Shown: piece by piece, positions 8,710-16,392 of the stretch | How positions within the stretch are numbered: the stretch's first letter is position 1 | Layout of the letters: every line of letters starts with the position of its first letter | NCBI GenBank assembly: GCA_050696075.1 | Contig: JBOGUF010000142.1 | Span: 186,001-250,000, forward strand | Direction of reading: 5' to 3' | Source of the DNA: JBOGUF01 sp050696075 | Lineage (GTDB): Bacteria > Chloroflexota > Chloroflexia > Thermomicrobiales > UBA6265 | Length of the DNA stretch: 64,000 nt | The notes under the pieces: generated by a model | The model's database searches: none | What the model was told of the DNA's origin: nothing | The model's input: only the letters and a program-made list of their open reading frames with translations | Translations under genes and position numbers: made by a program

Positions 8710-9336
8710 ATGAGCCAGTCTGCAGCATTCGATCCCAGCCGGTATTTGACCAAGGTGGGCAACTCGGATTATCTCGAAGTCAAGTGGCGGCTCGTCTGGT
8801 TGCGCGAGCTTCACCCCGACGCCGCAATCGAAACCGAGCTCTTCAGCCACGACGGCCAATTCGCCATCTTTCGGGCCAAAGTGACGGTGCCGGACGGCGG
8901 GTCGGCGACCGGCTGGGGTAGCGAAGGGATGGACGACTTCCGCGACTACATCGAGAAAGCGGAGACCAAGGCTATCGGTCGTGCGCTCGCCGCGCTCGGA
9001 TTCGGCACGCAGTTCTGCCCCGACTTCGATTTCGGTGCTGGGCAGGGACGGGTCGTCGATGCGCCGATCGACTTCGCCTCGACTCGCGGTCGACGCATGA
9101 TCGATGCAGGCGACGATGCCGATCGACGGATCGCGGGCGTCAACCAGACCGCAACGTCTCGCCAGCTCAAGTTCATCCACGCCATCGCGCGCGAAACCGG
9201 ATTGTCGGACGACGAATTGAGCGAGGAAGTGCAACGCGCCTACGGTCGACCGGTCGCCGAGTTGAACCGGCGCGACGCGTCGGCTTTCATCGAGCGGTTG
9301 CAAGGACGGCGGAGTGCGGTCGACCTGGCATCGTAA
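8710..9336 (+). CDS. Rad52/Sak-like single-strand annealing protein (probable)
   Basis: A 208-aa protein. Residues about 10-110 (YLEVKWRLVWLRELHP, then ATGWGSEG, then DYIEKAETKAIGRALAALGFG) resemble the annealing domain of Rad52/Rad22-like and phage Sak-type recombinases. A separate helical C-terminal module (about 148-200, SRQLKFIHAIARETGLSDDE) resembles tails of other DNA-recombination proteins. The family assignment is from pattern memory. ATG 8710 is preferred over 8701 because of the AAAGGTGA site upstream. It has a consensus promoter and an SOS-type box, and is followed 37 bp later by a small ORF. A role in damage-induced strand annealing is inferred. Confidence 0.7.
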   Translation: MSQSAAFDPSRYLTKVGNSDYLEVKWRLVWLRELHPDAAIETELFSHDGQFAIFRAKVTVPDGGSATGWGSEGMDDFRDYIEKAETKAIGRALAALGFGTQFCPDFDFGAGQGRVVDAPIDFASTRGRRMIDAGDDADRRIAGVNQTATSRQLKFIHAIARETGLSDDELSEEVQRAYGRPVAELNRRDASAFIERLQGRRSAVDLAS

Positions 9337-9373
9337 GCTGAGCGTCTAGGTCTCAAACGGGGGAGCGACGACT

Positions 9374-9592
9374 TTGGCAGACAAATGCGGACCCGATATC
9401 GTGGTGCTCTCAACACGGCGGATGGCGTCGATAGTCGAGCGGCGTGAGTCGCTCGCTCGCCGCCTCGACGATGGGTACGATCGCATCGAGCAAGCGGCCG
9501 CGGCCGGAACTGACGTTGCAGCGTGGGAAGATTTCTGGATCGACCTCCTTCGCGAGTATGAAGCGGTCTGCGACGAGTTGGCCGCTGCTTGA
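9374..9592 (+). CDS. Small acidic hypothetical protein downstream of the Rad52-like gene
   Basis: A 72-aa ORF starting with TTG at 9374, supported by a strong GGGGGAG ribosome site eight bases upstream. The product is acidic and looks fully helical (SLARRLDDGYDRIEQAAAAG, then WEDFWIDLLREYEAVCDEL). No family is recognised. Its position 37 bp after the Rad52-like gene and before a strong terminator puts it in the same SOS-type transcript. A later ATG at 9422 would leave 56 residues. It could be a small partner or modulator, but no function is claimed. Confidence 0.55.
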   Translation: MADKCGPDIVVLSTRRMASIVERRESLARRLDDGYDRIEQAAAAGTDVAAWEDFWIDLLREYEAVCDELAAA

Positions 9593-9598
9593 ATCAAG

Positions 9599-9640
9599 AC
9601 AACGACGCCGCCCCAGCATTGGCCGGGGCGGCGTCGTTGT
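9599..9640. terminator. Bidirectional terminator hairpin
   Basis: A perfect 16-bp stem (9599-9614 with 9625-9640) and a 10-base loop, placed between two convergent genes. T/A-rich flanks are minimal. Its position suits transcripts from both sides. Confidence 0.7.
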
Positions 9641-9663
9641 TGCGCACACGCCAGCATGGCTGC

Positions 9664-10386
9664 TTACTCTTCCTTGATCGATACGCGTTCCAAGGTGATC
9701 GTCTCGGTCGGCGATGATCGCTCGCCGGTCCGAGGATTCGGCGCAATCGGCGTACTCGCGATGGCGTCTACCGTCTCTTCGCCCGCAATGACGTTCCCGA
9801 AGATCGTATAGTTCTTTGGCAATTGGCCGCGAAGGTCGCCCAGGACGACGAAGAACTGGCTGCCGTTTGTATTCGGGCCAGAGTTCGCCATCGCCAGGAT
9901 GCCCTTGGAGTACTCCTTGCTGATCGCTTCGTCTTCAAACCGGTATCCAGGGCTACCGCTGCCGGTTCCTGTCGGATCGCCGCCCTGGATGACGAAGCCC
10001 GGAATGATGCGGTGGACCGGCGTACCGTCGTAGAATCCGGCGCGCGCCAGGCAGACGAAGTTGTTGACCGTTCTGGGCGCGTCATCGGGATAGAACTCGA
10101 CGTCGAATGAGCCTTTGTTGGTCTCGATGGTGGCGGTGTAGCGCTTGGCCGGGTCGATCACCATCGCTGGCGCCTCTTTCCATTGCTGATGAGCCACTGA
10201 ATTTTCTCCTGCTGCTTCGTCCAGTCGCTGACTGACAGTCCAGCAACCATCCGCTATGTCGGGTGCAGACAAACCGGCCATGCCGGTCGCGGTAGAATCG
10301 GCGCCTCCCCCTTCTTCATCCCCGCCGCACGCACCTAGCAACACCGCTGCCAGGATGATCGACAGCAGATTGATAGACTTAGTCAT
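9664..10386 (-). CDS. Cyclophilin-type peptidyl-prolyl isomerase, lipoprotein
   Basis: Extracytoplasmic proline isomerase that would assist folding of secreted proteins. From ATG 10386 it is 240 aa: a signal peptide with lipobox LLGAC (Cys20), an acidic linker, then a cyclophilin fold with APRTVNNFVCLARAGFYDG, FHRI-like VHRIIPGFVIQGGDPTG, and NTNGSQFFV. The start overlaps the end of the HD gene by 8 bases (ATGACTAA), which implies translational coupling. It is the last gene of ruvB-queA-HD-ppi. An upstream start at 10413 would place the hydrophobic segment too far from the N terminus. Confidence 0.93.
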   Translation of the reverse strand: MTKSINLLSIILAAVLLGACGGDEEGGGADSTATGMAGLSAPDIADGCWTVSQRLDEAAGENSVAHQQWKEAPAMVIDPAKRYTATIETNKGSFDVEFYPDDAPRTVNNFVCLARAGFYDGTPVHRIIPGFVIQGGDPTGTGSGSPGYRFEDEAISKEYSKGILAMANSGPNTNGSQFFVVLGDLRGQLPKNYTIFGNVIAGEETVDAIASTPIAPNPRTGERSSPTETITLERVSIKEE

Positions 10387-10993
10387 CGGCGGCAGACACC
10401 CCGGCCAAACCAAGCGCCTCAGCGTTGTCCGCCATGGCGTTCACGACGAACGCCACGTGCTCGTCGAAATCGACTCCCAACTCCTCGGCTCCGGCGATCA
10501 TCGCCTCGCGATCGACCGCGCGCGCGAATGCCTTATCCTTCATCTTCTTGCGCAGTGCCTGAGGCGTGACGTCGCGCACGGCCTTGGACGGTCGGACATA
10601 CGCCACGGCGGAAATGAACCCCGTGAGCTCGTCGACCGCGTACAACGCCTTTTCGAGGCGAGATTCTCGCGCCACGCCGGTTTCCTCACCGTGGCTCAGG
10701 ACGGCGCGGATGACCCATTCCGGATATTCCCGTTCGCGCAGGATTGCGGAGCCGGCCCGTGGATGAAGATCCAGCGTTGGGTGAATCTCAAAATCGAAGT
10801 CGTGGATCAGTCCGACCAGGCCCCAATCGTCCGCGGATTCACCGAACCGTCGTGCGTAGGCCCGCAACGCCGTCTCGACGCTCAAACAATGGCGGCGCAG
10901 GCTTTCGCTCTGTACGAATTCGGTCAGCAGTTGCCATCCGTGTTCCCGCGTTGGAACCACAATCATCTCCCTGTTCCAAGGAATCTTTCTCAT
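10379..10993 (-). CDS. HD-domain phosphohydrolase
   Basis: A 204-aa HD-superfamily protein. Metal-site motifs are visible: the first His in SLRRHCLSVE, the HD doublet in GLIHDFDFE (about residues 62-70), and a later His in LSHGEE. The family includes nucleotide and cyclic-nucleotide hydrolases; the substrate cannot be read from sequence. It begins 7 bp after queA and its stop overlaps the cyclophilin start, so it is co-translated within the ruvB operon. A small-molecule housekeeping role is the safest reading. Confidence 0.88.
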   Translation of the reverse strand: MRKIPWNREMIVVPTREHGWQLLTEFVQSESLRRHCLSVETALRAYARRFGESADDWGLVGLIHDFDFEIHPTLDLHPRAGSAILREREYPEWVIRAVLSHGEETGVARESRLEKALYAVDELTGFISAVAYVRPSKAVRDVTPQALRKKMKDKAFARAVDREAMIAGAEELGVDFDEHVAFVVNAMADNAEALGLAGVSAADD

Positions 10994-11000
10994 CGATCGC

Positions 11001-12065
11001 CTAAATGATGAGCATGGCGTCGCCGAAGGAATAGAACCGGTATCGTCGCGCGATCGCCTCGCGATACGCTTGCAGTATCACGTCGCGACCCGCCAACGCG
11101 CTGACCATCATCAACAATGTCGATCGCGGGAGGTGGAAGTTGGTCAGGAGCGCATCGACCACCCGCCAAGTGTACCCCGGTGTGATGAAGATGTCGGTCG
11201 GGCCGGCGAATCCGGCTGGCCGCGAGCGCTCCCACCGCGGACCAAGTGATTCGAGCGTCCGTGCGGCGGTGGTGCCGACCGCGACGACTCGTCGCCCGGC
11301 TGCTCGCGCGTTCGCGACGGCGCCAGCCACCTCGTCCGACACCGCACACCACTCTCGGTGGATCACATGATCCGCGACGCGCTCAACCGTCACTGGCCGA
11401 AACGTATCGAGACCGATGTGGAGCGTCACTTCCGCCCAGCCGATTCCTCGCGCTTGAAAATCCTCGATCAATGTCGGCGTGAGATGAAGCCCGGCCGTGG
11501 GTGCAGCGGCTGAGCCTGGGCGCGATGCATACACCGCCTGATAGCGCTCCGGGTCGGCAAGCAGCGTGTGAATATATGGCGGCAAAGGGGTCGTGCCGTA
11601 TCGGTCCAATCGCAGGTCTGCTCGATCCAGGAATCGAATCACGATCGGACCAACTTCGTCGACCTGAACGATCTCAACTGGCGCCGTAGCCTCCCCGAAC
11701 AGGACCGGTTCCAGGTCCAACCGAAGTCCTGGTCGAAGCTTTCGCGTCGACTTGGCCAGAGCGACCCAATCCCCGGCTTCGATGCGTCGGAGGAGCAACA
11801 ACTCGACGCGGCCACCTGTCCCCGATTTGTGCGCAAAGAGCCGCGCGGGCAGCACGCGCGTGTTGTTGGCGACGAGCAGATCGCCCGGCGCCAGCCACGA
11901 GCTAATCTCACTGATTGTGGAATGAACGATCTCGCCGGTTCGCCGATTCAGCACAAGCAGGCGCGATCGGCTTCGATCTGCCAACGGTTCCTGGGCGATC
12001 AATTCAGGAGGCAGATCGTAATCGAAGTCGGCGACCAACAGATCGCGGTCCGCTTTGCCGCTCAC
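11001..12065 (-). CDS. queA: S-adenosylmethionine:tRNA ribosyltransferase-isomerase
   Basis: QueA transfers the ribosyl part of SAM to 7-aminomethyl-7-deazaguanine in tRNA, the penultimate step to queuosine. The 354-aa product has the family start (DFDYDLPPELIAQEPLADR), NNTRVLPARL, GTTAARTLES and NFHLPRSTLLMMVSALAG. Its start overlaps the ruvB stop by four bases (ATGA). The ruvB-queA neighbourhood is common in bacteria. No tgt is present in the window. Confidence 0.97.
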   Translation of the reverse strand: MSGKADRDLLVADFDYDLPPELIAQEPLADRSRSRLLVLNRRTGEIVHSTISEISSWLAPGDLLVANNTRVLPARLFAHKSGTGGRVELLLLRRIEAGDWVALAKSTRKLRPGLRLDLEPVLFGEATAPVEIVQVDEVGPIVIRFLDRADLRLDRYGTTPLPPYIHTLLADPERYQAVYASRPGSAAAPTAGLHLTPTLIEDFQARGIGWAEVTLHIGLDTFRPVTVERVADHVIHREWCAVSDEVAGAVANARAAGRRVVAVGTTAARTLESLGPRWERSRPAGFAGPTDIFITPGYTWRVVDALLTNFHLPRSTLLMMVSALAGRDVILQAYREAIARRYRFYSFGDAMLII

Positions 12066-13147
12066 TTTTCGGAAAAGAGGCTCTGCTGAAGGATGTCGAT
12101 CGTCGCTGGTGGCGTCGCGTGGAGATGTTCGTATGCGCGTCGCGTCGCCACCCGACCGCGAGGCGTGCGCTGCAAGAATCCAAGTTGAATCAAGTACGGT
12201 TCGTAGACGTCCATGATGGTGTCAGTCTCCTCGCTCGTCGCCGCCGCGAGTGTTTCGACGCCGACCGGACCGCCGTCAAACTTCTCGACGATGGTCCGCA
12301 ATATCCGGCGATCGACGTCGTCCAGCCCGAGTTCATCGACATCGAGCATCGAAAGCGCCTCGGCCGCAATTTGCTCGGTGATCTCACCCGCGCCGCGCAC
12401 CTCAGCATAGTCACGCACACGCTTCAGCAGCCGGTTTGCCACGCGCGGCGTGCCACGCGCTCGTAAGGCAATAGCATGTGCGCCTCCTCCTGCCAGTGGG
12501 ACACCCAAGATTGCCGCCGACCTGGTGATTATCTCAATCATCGCGTCCAAGTCGTAGAAGTCGAGTCGCAACACCGCCCCGAAACGATCGCGAAGCGGAC
12601 CGGTGAGGAGGGCCAAGCGGGTAGTCGCCCCTACCAACGTGAATCGCGGCAAGTTGATCCGCATCGTCCGCGCGGCCGGTCCCTTGCCGATGACGATATC
12701 GACGGCATAGTCCTCCATCGCGGGATAGAGCACTTCTTCGACCACACGGTTGAGTCGGTGAATCTCGTCGATGAAGAGGATGTCGCCCGCCTTGAGATTG
12801 GTCAGAATCGAGACCAGGTCGCCGGCGCGCTCGATTGCCGGACCGGATGTGACACGAAAGCTCACGCTCATCTCTGAGGCGATGATCGCCGCGAGCGTCG
12901 TTTTGCCGAGGCCCGGCGGACCATAGAGCAAAACGTGATCGAGCGACTCGCCCCGTTTCTTAGCGGCTTCGATGAAGATCGAAAGCGTCGACTTCACCCG
13001 GTCCTGACCGATGTAGTCGGCCAGTCGGCGGGGTCGCAACCCACGATCGGCGGCCACATCCTCTGGGCGGTTGCGAGCCGTCACGATTCTCGCTGAGTCG
13101 CGTGCCTGACTCCCTGGCGTCGTCGACGGTCGAGGCTGATCAGTCAT
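12062..13147 (-). CDS. ruvB: Holliday junction branch migration ATPase RuvB
   Basis: AAA+ motor that drives RuvA-bound Holliday junctions. The 361-aa product has Walker A GPPGLGKT at 76-83, Walker B DEIHRLN, sensor region GATTRLALLTGPLRDRFG, and a winged-helix end (LGFLQRTPRGRVATRRAYEHL). ATG 13147 lies only six bases after a TATACT -10, so the transcript may be leaderless; no ribosome site is seen. A GAAC-N4-GTTC element sits just upstream. It heads the operon with queA, the HD gene and the cyclophilin. ruvA and ruvC are not in the window. Confidence 0.98.
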   Translation of the reverse strand: MTDQPRPSTTPGSQARDSARIVTARNRPEDVAADRGLRPRRLADYIGQDRVKSTLSIFIEAAKKRGESLDHVLLYGPPGLGKTTLAAIIASEMSVSFRVTSGPAIERAGDLVSILTNLKAGDILFIDEIHRLNRVVEEVLYPAMEDYAVDIVIGKGPAARTMRINLPRFTLVGATTRLALLTGPLRDRFGAVLRLDFYDLDAMIEIITRSAAILGVPLAGGGAHAIALRARGTPRVANRLLKRVRDYAEVRGAGEITEQIAAEALSMLDVDELGLDDVDRRILRTIVEKFDGGPVGVETLAAATSEETDTIMDVYEPYLIQLGFLQRTPRGRVATRRAYEHLHATPPATIDILQQSLFSEK

Positions 13148-13153
13148 GCGGCG

Positions 13154-13162
13154 AGTATACCA
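13154..13162 (-). promoter_or_regulatory. Extended -10 promoter of ruvB
   Basis: Minus-strand TGG-TATACT. Only CGCCGC separates the hexamer from ATG, so the predicted start point coincides with the start codon. Confidence 0.65.
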
Positions 13163-13170
13163 GCCGGCTA

Positions 13171-13182
13171 GAACGGTTGTTC
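13171..13182. promoter_or_regulatory. LexA/SOS-type box of ruvB (GAACGGTTGTTC on +)
   Basis: On the minus strand it reads CGAACAACCGTTC, matching CGAAC-N4-GTTC. It lies between the expected -35 area and the -10 of ruvB, a gene that is LexA-controlled in many bacteria. Confidence 0.6.
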
Positions 13183-13183
13183 G

Positions 13184-13360
13184 TCAATCATCCTCCTCAA
13201 CTAGCATGTTCGGAGTGCCGTTTTCGATTGAGAAGCGCCGTCCGCACTTCGTGCAGACGAGTTCGGTCCCGTCGAGGTGGACAGCAGAGTAGTCGAGGGG
13301 GCAGGCAAGCCAGTCGAGCAATTCAGCGCTGATCGGAGCGGATGATTCTTCGGCGTTCAC
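13184..13360 (-). CDS. Trm112-family small protein
   Basis: A 58-aa protein from GTG 13360. It has the Trm112/YcaR layout: SAELLDWLACPLDYSAV, a central VCTKCGRRF, then IENGTPNMLVEE. The first CPxC pair is CPLD, so one of the usual four cysteines is missing. In bacteria these small proteins are found beside many enzymes and their role is unclear. The GTG overlaps the last base of the TPR gene's TAG stop, so the two are translationally coupled. The ruvB promoter and SOS-type box fill the 36 bp after its stop. Confidence 0.85.
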   Translation of the reverse strand: MNAEESSAPISAELLDWLACPLDYSAVHLDGTELVCTKCGRRFSIENGTPNMLVEEDD

Positions 13361-14055
13361 TAAGTTTCCTCTTCTCCTGGAGATCTCGCGGGCGACGCCG
13401 CCGGAGATGGAGTTGCTACACCCATGGCTACCAATTGCTCGCGGGACTGATCTGCTACGTACGTGTCCGGTCCGACTTCGATGACGCGTAGGTACGCCGC
13501 AATAGCGTCATCTGAGCGCGGAGGATCCCACATCTGATAGAGCTCCGCGAGATAGTAATGCGATTGAGGATTGTTCGGATCAAGCTCAATCGCCTTCTCA
13601 AACTGCAACTCGGCGTCATTCGGTTTGTTTGCCGACACCAAGGTTTGGGCAAAGTCGAGCCGCAATGACGCATCGTCTGGCGTTACCGCCAACGCGCGTT
13701 CGTACCAGGTGATCGACTCCTCGGGATTCCCCAGATTAGCCAGCAAGTTGGCCAAGTTGCTCAGCGCCCTCGGGTCGTCTGGACGTGCTTCAACCGCTGC
13801 CCGTGCTTGAGCTTCGAGATCGCCCTGCACGTCCGAGTTCTCGAAGACATCGTCGTCATCGGCCGAATCGAAGGCGTTTGTTTCAATAAGCGCGTACGAA
13901 ACGGTAGCGGCTATCATCGAGAAAACGATGATGAAGGCCAGGATCGTGAAGGCGAGTTGCGTGCGATCCATCCGGGCGAGGCGTCGCCGGAGAGAAGGAG
14001 TTGTTCGTCGCGGCGTCGGTCGCGGTCTCGGACCTGGTCGTCGTTGTGCGCTCAT
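13360..14055 (-). CDS. Membrane-anchored TPR protein
   Basis: A 231-aa protein from ATG 14055. A basic, Pro/Arg-rich N terminus (1-30) precedes one membrane segment at about 33-56 (FTILAFIIVFSMIAATVSYA). An acidic linker follows, then about four TPR units (for example LSNLANLLANLGNPEESITW and SHYYLAELYQMW). The frame stays open upstream, but that part runs through the tRNA genes and is not coding. TPRs mediate protein contacts; the partner is unknown. It is translationally coupled to the Trm112-like gene. Confidence 0.85.
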   Translation of the reverse strand: MSAQRRPGPRPRPTPRRTTPSLRRRLARMDRTQLAFTILAFIIVFSMIAATVSYALIETNAFDSADDDDVFENSDVQGDLEAQARAAVEARPDDPRALSNLANLLANLGNPEESITWYERALAVTPDDASLRLDFAQTLVSANKPNDAELQFEKAIELDPNNPQSHYYLAELYQMWDPPRSDDAIAAYLRVIEVGPDTYVADQSREQLVAMGVATPSPAASPARSPGEEET

Positions 14056-14167
14056 CAAAAACCGTTCAGTACTCCGCGCAAAGTCGAGGTTGATCGCGAG
14101 ACGAACTGGCCACCACGCACCTCGTATCTCACGATCAACCCAACGATACCACAGGCGGTTTTCCGTC

Positions 14168-14196
14168 TTGCGACGCCTAGCCGGGCATGCTACACT
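14168..14196 (+). promoter_or_regulatory. Promoter of the tRNA-Thr/Leu/rnpB cluster
   Basis: TTGCGA (14168-14173), 17 bases, TACACT (14191-14196), with TGC before the -10. The predicted start is about 25 bases before tRNA-Thr. No other strong promoter is seen before rnpB. Confidence 0.75.
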
Positions 14197-14228
14197 TTCA
14201 GTCGCCGCGGTTCGGCCCAATTGGGCCC

Positions 14229-14304
14229 GCCGACCTAGCTCAGTTGGTAGAGCAGCTGTTTCGTAAACAGCAGGTCTGGGGTTCGAGTCCCCAGGTCGGC
14301 TCCA
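14229..14304 (+). tRNA. tRNA-Thr (anticodon CGT)
   Basis: Acceptor GCCGACC/GGTCGGC, anticodon stem GCTGT/ACAGC with loop TTCGTAA, and a standard T-arm. The anticodon CGT reads ACG. CCA is encoded at 14302-14304. Confidence 0.96.
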
Positions 14305-14333
14305 CCGGGCGGGATCACCGATCCGGGCGCCGC

Positions 14334-14420
14334 GCCGAAGTGGCGGAATCGGCAGACGCGCTACGTTCAGGGCGTAGTGGGCTTTAGCCCGTGGGAGTTC
14401 AAATCTCCCCTTCGGCACCA
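14334..14420 (+). tRNA. tRNA-Leu (anticodon CAG)
   Basis: Class II tRNA with a long variable arm (TGGGCTTTAGCCCGT). Acceptor GCCGAAG/CTTCGGC, anticodon stem CTACG/CGTAG, loop TTCAGGG. The anticodon CAG reads CUG. CCA is encoded. Confidence 0.96.
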
Positions 14421-14505
14421 CCATTCGCGACGACGACGGCCAGATGGCCGACATCGCGTCGAATGGGTCTGGCCCGTCGCACGGTGGGCCTGCATTTTGA
14501 CAACC

Positions 14506-14869
14506 GAGGGCATGAACGGAAGGATGGTCGCTGGCCTCCGAGGCCAGAGGAAAGTCCGAGCTGCAGCGAGCAAGGGTGCCCGGTGAAAGCCGGGGAGACG
14601 CCGAGAGGCGTCGACAGTCCAGATTGGCGCGCGGTTTACCGCGCGAGAGCAACAGAAACCATTCCGCGGTCGTGTTCAATGGAGCGCGATGCCAGCGGCT
14701 GAAAAGGGCAATCCTCCCCGCGGCAATCTCCGAATCGGCCGTTTGCAGGTTGCTCACCGAGGCCGGAAGTCGAGAGCAGCCGCCAAGGTGACGAGGCGGC
14801 CGGTCCTTCGGGACCGAGAGAGATGACCATCAGGAACAGAACTCGGCTTACTCTCCCTTCATGTCCCTC
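14506..14869 (+). ncRNA. rnpB: RNase P RNA
   Basis: Catalytic RNA that matures tRNA 5' ends. Diagnostic segments are GAGGAAAGTCCGAGCT (from 14547) and the 3' conserved block ending in ACAGAACTCGGCTTA (to about 14850). Helix P1 pairs 14506-14516 with 14858-14869 with one bulged U, which sets both ends. At about 364 nt the length is normal. It lies 85 bases after tRNA-Leu and only 8 bases before tRNA-His, inside one tRNA cluster. Confidence 0.95.
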
Positions 14870-14877
14870 AAACGCAT

Positions 14878-14951
14878 GGTGCCTTTAGCTCAATCGGCAG
14901 AGCGCCGGTCTGTGGAACCGGAGGTCGCGGGTTCGAGCCCCGTAAGGCACC
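14878..14951 (+). tRNA. tRNA-His (anticodon GTG)
   Basis: The extra G-1 (14878) pairs with C73 (14951), the histidine identity pair. Acceptor GTGCCTT/AAGGCAC, anticodon stem CCGGT/ACCGG, loop CTGTGGA. CCA is not encoded. Confidence 0.96.
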
Positions 14952-14964
14952 CCCATTCGAGGCG

Positions 14965-14990
14965 AACCCCGCCGAACTGTCGGCGGGGTT
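14965..14990 (+). terminator. Terminator-like hairpin after tRNA-His
   Basis: Perfect 10-bp stem AACCCCGCCG/CGGCGGGGTT with a 6-base loop, followed by GTTCGTTG. It ends the tRNA-Thr/Leu/rnpB/His unit before the tRNA-Arg promoter. Confidence 0.7.
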
Positions 14991-15019
14991 GTTCGTTGAC
15001 CGCTTTCCTCTTGTTTCGC

Positions 15020-15028
15020 TGTTATACT
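15020..15028 (+). promoter_or_regulatory. Extended -10 promoter of tRNA-Arg(TCG)
   Basis: TGT-TATACT, 30 bases before the tRNA. TTGACC at 14996-15001 is 21 bases away, too far for a standard -35. Confidence 0.6.
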
Positions 15029-15058
15029 TAGCAGGCCGGACGTTCGTCGTCCGCGTCT

Positions 15059-15134
15059 GCCCTCGTAGCTCAATGGACAGAGCACTTGGCTTCGGACCAA
15101 GGGGTTGGGGGTTCGAATCCCTCCGAGGGTACCA
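15059..15134 (+). tRNA. tRNA-Arg (anticodon TCG)
   Basis: Acceptor GCCCTCG/CGAGGGT with a terminal G-U pair, anticodon stem CTTGG/CCAAG, loop CTTCGGA. The anticodon TCG reads CGA. CCA is encoded. Confidence 0.95.
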
Positions 15135-15195
15135 GGTAGCTTTCATCCCAAATACTTGACGGTCGCCGCTAACCGGCTGAGTCAGCAGGCAGGCA

Positions 15196-16392
15196 ATGCG
15201 CGCCTACATCCAGTCCATCGGCAGCGAACTGATGCTCGGCCACCTCACCGACACCAACGCCACCTATCTCGCCCAAGAACTTGCCACCCTCGGCATCGAA
15301 TTGCTGCACGTCGTCCAAGTTGGTGACGACCGCCGGCGCATCGCCGACTCGATCCGTCGCGCTGCGGCCGACGCCGATCTCGTCATCTGTACCGGCGGCA
15401 TCGGACCAACCGGCGACGATCTGACGCGAGAAGCCATTGCCGACCTTGTCGGTGAGACACCTCAGGTCGATGCGGACCTGCTAGCGACGATCGAGCGGAT
15501 GTTCGCCGCTCGTGGTCAAACGATGCCCGAGCGCAACAAGAAGCAAGCGTGGCTCATTGCGTCGGCCGAACCGCTCACCAACCCAGTCGGCACGGCGCCG
15601 GGATGGTTTGTCGAGCACGAATCGGCGATTGTAGCTTGCATGCCCGGCGTGCCTCGCGAGATGACGCGAATGTGGCAGGAGCAAGTCGTCCCACGCCTGC
15701 AACTCCGGCTCCCGAATCGAGCCATCCGCACCACGACGTATAAAACCATCGGTATCGGCGAGTCAGCGGCCGAGCAAGCCCTCGGCGATCTGGTCGACCA
15801 GGCGAATCCGGTGGTGGCGACCTACGCCAAGGATGATGGCGTTCACGTCCGCGTCACCGGCATAGGCGCGACTTCAGACGAAGCGGCGCGGGTCCGCGAC
15901 GTCGCCGCGTCCGAGGTGGTTCGCATTCTTGGCACGTATGTCTACGGGACCGACGACGTCCTGCTCTCCTCCGCGTTGCTCAACCTGGTGTCGGACAGAG
16001 GTTGGACCATGGCCGTCATCGACGAGGGAGGCGGAGGGCGGTTCACCTCAATCCTTGGTGACAGCCCATTTGCACCGGCGATTCTGCACAGCGGGCTATT
16101 GCGTGCACGCGGGAATCTCGCCGCGTCGGATCTCGCCGCCGAAGCCGCCGCTACGGCCCCACTCGGAATGGGTATCGCGGTGTCAGCCGAACTTGCGGCG
16201 AACGATCTGCACGAAGGGACTATTGAGGTCGCGCTCGCTGGCGCCGTAACGGCGTCGGAGCGCTTTCCCATTAGAGGCGTTCGACCCGAAGTGCATCGGA
16301 GAACGGCGCTGATCGCGGCTGAGGCTCTGCGCCGCGCGCTCACTGATGCGCATGTCGGCATCGAGTCCGCTCATTCGACGGCGGCGTCATAA
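15196..16392 (+). CDS. cinA: CinA-like protein (COG1058 domain plus degenerate PncC domain)
   Basis: A 398-aa protein. The N-terminal MoaB-like domain (about 1-170) is clear: GSELMLGHLTDTNATYLAQEL, ICTGGIGPTGDDLTREAI, and MPGVPREM. It corresponds to the ADP-ribose pyrophosphatase half of CinA. The C-terminal part (about 255-390) aligns with the NMN deamidase PncC only weakly. The active-site motif AESCTGG reads DEGGGGR here, so the catalytic Ser is gone, and the region is shortened. Deamidase activity is therefore unlikely. The gene converges on ybeY and the two overlap by 22 bases. Confidence 0.88.
   Translation: MRAYIQSIGSELMLGHLTDTNATYLAQELATLGIELLHVVQVGDDRRRIADSIRRAAADADLVICTGGIGPTGDDLTREAIADLVGETPQVDADLLATIERMFAARGQTMPERNKKQAWLIASAEPLTNPVGTAPGWFVEHESAIVACMPGVPREMTRMWQEQVVPRLQLRLPNRAIRTTTYKTIGIGESAAEQALGDLVDQANPVVATYAKDDGVHVRVTGIGATSDEAARVRDVAASEVVRILGTYVYGTDDVLLSSALLNLVSDRGWTMAVIDEGGGGRFTSILGDSPFAPAILHSGLLRARGNLAASDLAAEAAATAPLGMGIAVSAELAANDLHEGTIEVALAGAVTASERFPIRGVRPEVHRRTALIAAEALRRALTDAHVGIESAHSTAAS

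Noticed and set aside
14056..14757. Extension of the TPR gene upstream to 14757
   Set aside because: It would read through tRNA-Thr, tRNA-Leu and RNase P RNA on the other strand; ATG 14055 precedes a normal cytoplasmic-membrane topology.
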